Source of the DNA: Oscillospiraceae bacterium
Lineage (GTDB): Bacteria; Bacillota; Clostridia; Oscillospirales; Oscillospiraceae
NCBI GenBank assembly: GCA_009785345.1
Contig: WQWL01000001.1
Location: forward strand, 1 to 64,000
Reading direction: 5' to 3'
DNA length: 64,000 bases
Numbering within the stretch: position 1 is the stretch's first letter; the number at the start of each line of letters is the position of its first letter. Position numbers and translations under genes: made by a program. Below, in pieces: positions 61,241 through 64,000 of the stretch. The notes below the pieces were generated by a model that was not told the origin of the DNA, made no database searches, and saw nothing but the letters and a program-made list of their open reading frames with translations.

Positions 61241-61408
61241 TCGTCATTCTGCACGAAGTGAGGCTGCTGAAAAAGTCCCACTTGTCATCCCGGGCTTGAC
61301 CCGGGATCTATTACAAAGCTTGATTCTATCAGATTGCGGCTCGGAGGCCGCAATGACGATAGGTAAAAATATGCACTTTGTCAGCGACCTCGGCGAAGTC
61401 GCAGAATT
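61241..61408. repeat. Composite palindromic repeat element between fmt and def
   Basis: The gap holds three nested inverted repeats: outer arms CGTCATTCTGC near 61242 and GTCGCAGAAT near 61400; GATCCCGGGTCAAGCCCGGGAT-type palindrome near 61290-61310; and the 28-base repeat at 61331-61358 identical to 54535-54562. It contains no gene. The structure resembles a cluster of REP/MITE-like units inserted into one another. Confidence 0.65.
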
Positions 61409-61429
61409 CAAGAACTCAGTGTGCTTTGA

Positions 61430-62029
61430 TTATTCACCCTGTACATTCATTTCTTCAATTTCTTCTTCTGATAATATTCGATCAGCAATGGATGTAAAAA
61501 TAACTCCATTTAGATGATCAATTTCATGACATGCAGCACGAGCAGTTAAGTCACTTACTTCTAATTCAAAGAAATTACCATCTCTATCCTGTGCTCTAAC
61601 AACTACTGTTTTAGGTCTGGTAACCATGCCCTGCACACCGGGAACACTTAGGCAACCTTCTCTACCTGCCTGCTCTCCATCACGCCTTATGATTTCAGGA
61701 TTAACAAGCTCAATAATGCTTGCGTTTATTTGCTCTCTTATTTCCTCGTCTGTAAGCTCAACTTCTTCAAGCTCATCTTCTGACTCCCAATTATCGTCAT
61801 CGATTTCATCATCATTTTCGTCAAACTCATCATCGCTTGAATCAACAATTAGCGCAACTCTGCGCAATACACCAACTTGAGGTGCAGCAAGACCTAAACC
61901 ATTTGCATCAATAACAGTCTCACGCATATCATCAAGTAATATATGCAACCTTTGATTGAAATCAGTTACATCTCGACTCACCTTACTCAGAGCCCTTTCA
62001 CCATTCTGTAATATATTTCTTGTTGCCAT
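61430..62029 (-). CDS. def: Peptide deformylase with acidic insertion
   Basis: This 199-residue metalloenzyme removes the formyl group from new proteins. The three active-site motifs are present: GLGLAAPQVGV (about 46), EGCLSVPG (about 121) and CHEIDHLNG (about 163; the residue before HE is Cys instead of the common Gln). Between motifs I and II there is an insertion of roughly 40 residues, mostly Asp and Glu (SSDDEFDENDDEIDDDNWESEDELEEVELTDEE), absent from ordinary deformylases of about 150-160 residues. The core is otherwise normal, so activity is expected. Confidence 0.93.
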   Translation of the reverse strand: MATRNILQNGERALSKVSRDVTDFNQRLHILLDDMRETVIDANGLGLAAPQVGVLRRVALIVDSSDDEFDENDDEIDDDNWESEDELEEVELTDEEIREQINASIIELVNPEIIRRDGEQAGREGCLSVPGVQGMVTRPKTVVVRAQDRDGNFFELEVSDLTARAACHEIDHLNGVIFTSIADRILSEEEIEEMNVQGE

Positions 62030-62090
62030 ATTATATCATCAAACCTTTCAGATTTTGTTAGCGCATTGTGGACAGTTTTTTGAAATGTGG

Positions 62091-64000
62091 TTAATCATAT
62101 ACATCTGCGTCGGCGATTACTGTGACACCTCTATTTAAATTATCGCGAGCAAACTGCTTAATTACATGAGCAATTACTTCTCTCACACGCTTATTATTTA
62201 CACAATTTACCAATAGTCTATATCTATATTGATTATTTACCTTGGAGACCGCAGTTGGCGCAGGTCCCAAAAGTTTAATTGAACTATCTCCTCTAAAGTA
62301 ACCTTGCAACGAAGCTTTCAATCTACTACATGACGCAGCAACCTTACTTTCATTACTTCCAATTGTGGTTAGAGCAATTAAATCCCGTACAGGTGGACTA
62401 CCTAATAATTGACGTATCGAAATTTCGCTCTCATAAAATCCGTCATAGTCCTGATTAGATGCAAGTGAAATTACTTTATGTTCAGGTGTAAAAGTTTGAA
62501 TAATCGCACGACCGGGTTTCTCACCTCTACCCGAGCGACCAACAACTTGTGTTATAAGTGAGAATGTCTTTTCATTTGAACGGTAATCACTCATATACAA
62601 AGATAAATCAGCACTTATTACTCCTACTAAGGTCACATTTTCAAAATCCAAACCTTTTGTCACCATCTGTGTTCCAAGAAGAATCTGAGCTTTTTGTTTG
62701 CGGAAATCTGATAATAATTTTTTGTGTGAATTAACACGAGAAGTTGTATCAGCTTCCATACGTATTATCTTCACATCAGGAAATAGCTCATTCAATTCAA
62801 CTTCAACTTTTTGTGTCCCGGTACCGATGTATTTGAGTTTGCCTGAACATTCCGGGCAGCTCTCGGGAGTTGGTATTGAGTAACCACAATAGTGACAAAG
62901 CAAACGCTTGTTTGAAATGTGATATGTCATAGACACGCTACAATGTAAACATTTGTATGTAAAGCCACATTCACCACATGCAACAACAGGATTTGCGCCT
63001 CGCCTATTAATAAAAAGAATGCTTTGTTCTCCGGCATTAATGTTCTTTTCAAGCTCATCTCGCAATACAGAACTAATCGAAGAATCATTACCAGTTGCTA
63101 ATTCTTTTTTCATATCCACAACAAGTACAGGTGGCAGTTCTCTTTCGTTAAAGCGATTTTTTAAATTTAATAAGCTATACTTTCCGGTTTTCGCTGCATA
63201 CATACTATCAACAGATGGTGTTGCAGATGCCATTAACAATAATCCTGACGAGTGAGTAATGCGATATTTTGCAATTTCACGTGCATGATAACGAGGCGGA
63301 TTACCGGATTTGTATGTATACTCTTGCTCCTCGTCGATAACTATTAGTCCGATATTAGTTAATGGAGCAAATACCGCTGAGCGAGTACCGACAACTACGC
63401 GAACGTCGGCATCATGTATACGTTTCCATTCATCATACCTTTGACCGTTAGCAAGTGCACTATGAAGTACAGCTACAGCATCTCCAAAATGTGATGAAAA
63501 TATGCTTACAGTTTGAGGTGTAAGTGCTATTTCTGGAACAAGGACTATTGCAGTTTTATCCGATGAAAGTGCGGCCTTTATTAGTTTAATATAGACAAGT
63601 GTTTTCCCACTCCCGGTTACACCATAAAGTAGTGCAGCTTCAGGGGTATTACTATCTAACAACGGAAGCAATTCATCATATACTACTTGCTGCTCTTTAC
63701 TAAGCCGTATATCATCTGCATTAGCTGCTTTGTGTTCTTTTTCTTTTTTCTTACGCTTCGAACTAACCTTTGCAGGCATCATAGAACGGAGAGCATCATA
63801 AACCGTACAAAAAAACCTATCACTCATCCATAAGGCAAGCTTTAAGTTTTCTGCACTCAATATTGGCTTTTCATCTATAAGGGAATCCACTGTTTTTAAT
63901 TTAGTTACATCGTCAGCAATCTTAAGTGTAAGGATAACACCCTCACTCATTTTATTGCCTCTACCAAAGGGAACTAATACCCTCACTCCAGATAAGGCTT
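62091..64000 (-). CDS. priA: Primosomal protein N' (PriA), 5' end outside window
   Basis: The reading frame stays open through the window edge (ALSGVRVLVPFGRGNK precedes the GTG used by the ORF track), so the N-terminal part is missing. PriA is a 3'-5' helicase that restarts stalled replication forks. Seen here are the end of the DNA-binding domain (VPFGRGNKMSEGVIL), Walker A (GVTGSGKTLVYIKL), DEEQ in place of the usual DEEH (IVIDEEQEYTYKSG), a zinc region with eight cysteines (CGECGFTYKCLHC...CHYCG...CPEC), and helicase motifs GTQMVTKGLDFENV and QVVGRSGRG. The C-terminus is complete. It heads the def-fmt-rlmN operon. Confidence 0.95.
   Translation of the reverse strand, partial: ALSGVRVLVPFGRGNKMSEGVILTLKIADDVTKLKTVDSLIDEKPILSAENLKLALWMSDRFFCTVYDALRSMMPAKVSSKRKKKEKEHKAANADDIRLSKEQQVVYDELLPLLDSNTPEAALLYGVTGSGKTLVYIKLIKAALSSDKTAIVLVPEIALTPQTVSIFSSHFGDAVAVLHSALANGQRYDEWKRIHDADVRVVVGTRSAVFAPLTNIGLIVIDEEQEYTYKSGNPPRYHAREIAKYRITHSSGLLLMASATPSVDSMYAAKTGKYSLLNLKNRFNERELPPVLVVDMKKELATGNDSSISSVLRDELEKNINAGEQSILFINRRGANPVVACGECGFTYKCLHCSVSMTYHISNKRLLCHYCGYSIPTPESCPECSGKLKYIGTGTQKVEVELNELFPDVKIIRMEADTTSRVNSHKKLLSDFRKQKAQILLGTQMVTKGLDFENVTLVGVISADLSLYMSDYRSNEKTFSLITQVVGRSGRGEKPGRAIIQTFTPEHKVISLASNQDYDGFYESEISIRQLLGSPPVRDLIALTTIGSNESKVAASCSRLKASLQGYFRGDSSIKLLGPAPTAVSKVNNQYRYRLLVNCVNNKRVREVIAHVIKQFARDNLNRGVTVIADADVYD

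Overview
The window is AT-rich Firmicutes DNA, most likely an uncultured anaerobic, plant-fibre-degrading member of the Clostridia. This rests on housekeeping gene order (smc-ftsY; rdgB-nadD/yqeK-LCP-rsfS-leuS; priA-def-fmt-rlmN-prpC-prkC-rsgA), a PASTA Ser/Thr kinase with its PP2C phosphatase, the paired TIGR03960/TIGR03936-type radical SAM proteins, and three large secreted hemicellulases. No tRNA, rRNA, CRISPR array, intact insertion sequence or prophage was seen.

1-15.5 kb: a biosynthetic cluster for a modified ribosomal peptide (RiPP). After a TraB/GumN-like lipoprotein come a frameshifted relic of a precursor gene and an intact 45-codon precursor gene (1310-1447, absent from the ORF track) with a GG-type leader. 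Eight tightly packed or overlapping genes follow: a PqqD-like recognition protein, a B12-type radical SAM enzyme, an adenylation-carrier protein, an aspartate 1-decarboxylase (PanD), a free acyl carrier protein, a SPASM radical SAM enzyme and two BtrH-like Cys/His/Asp acyltransferase candidates. A C39-peptidase ABC exporter and an HlyD adaptor complete the core. A glycosyltransferase and a UDP-glucuronate-decarboxylase-like enzyme sit at the 3' end. My reading is that PanD makes beta-alanine, the adenylating enzyme loads it on a carrier, a BtrH-like enzyme attaches it to the radical-SAM-modified peptide, and the exporter cuts the leader at GG and secretes the product. I do not recognise this combination as a described RiPP class.

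15.5-32 kb: plant polysaccharide use. Three secreted multidomain enzymes (GH30-like with a carbohydrate-binding module, GH74-like, GH10) all end in the same 140-150 residue beta-solenoid-like domain. A xylulokinase follows. The identical 13-nt palindromic motif TGTGCACGAGCAC lies just downstream of promoters before the first hydrolase and before xylB, suggesting one LacI-type regulon. An AAA/DUF4143 ATPase and a GNAT acetyltransferase lie between.

32-46.5 kb: housekeeping genes on the plus strand (smc, ftsY, rdgB, nadD-yqeK fusion, LCP protein, rsfS, leuS, an HD hydrolase), then a minus-strand SPFH protein, an XerC/D-like recombinase and an alpha/beta hydrolase.

46.5-49.3 kb: a two-gene AbiL/RloAB-like presumed phage-defence pair. 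It converges on a nucleotidyltransferase and a tiny membrane protein missed by the ORF track.

49.3-64 kb: minus-strand housekeeping genes (metF, pfkA, the radical SAM pair, a purine nucleoside phosphorylase, a D,D-carboxypeptidase, rsgA, prkC, prpC, rlmN, fmt, def and priA, whose 5' end lies beyond the window). Short palindromic repeats are dispersed between them.
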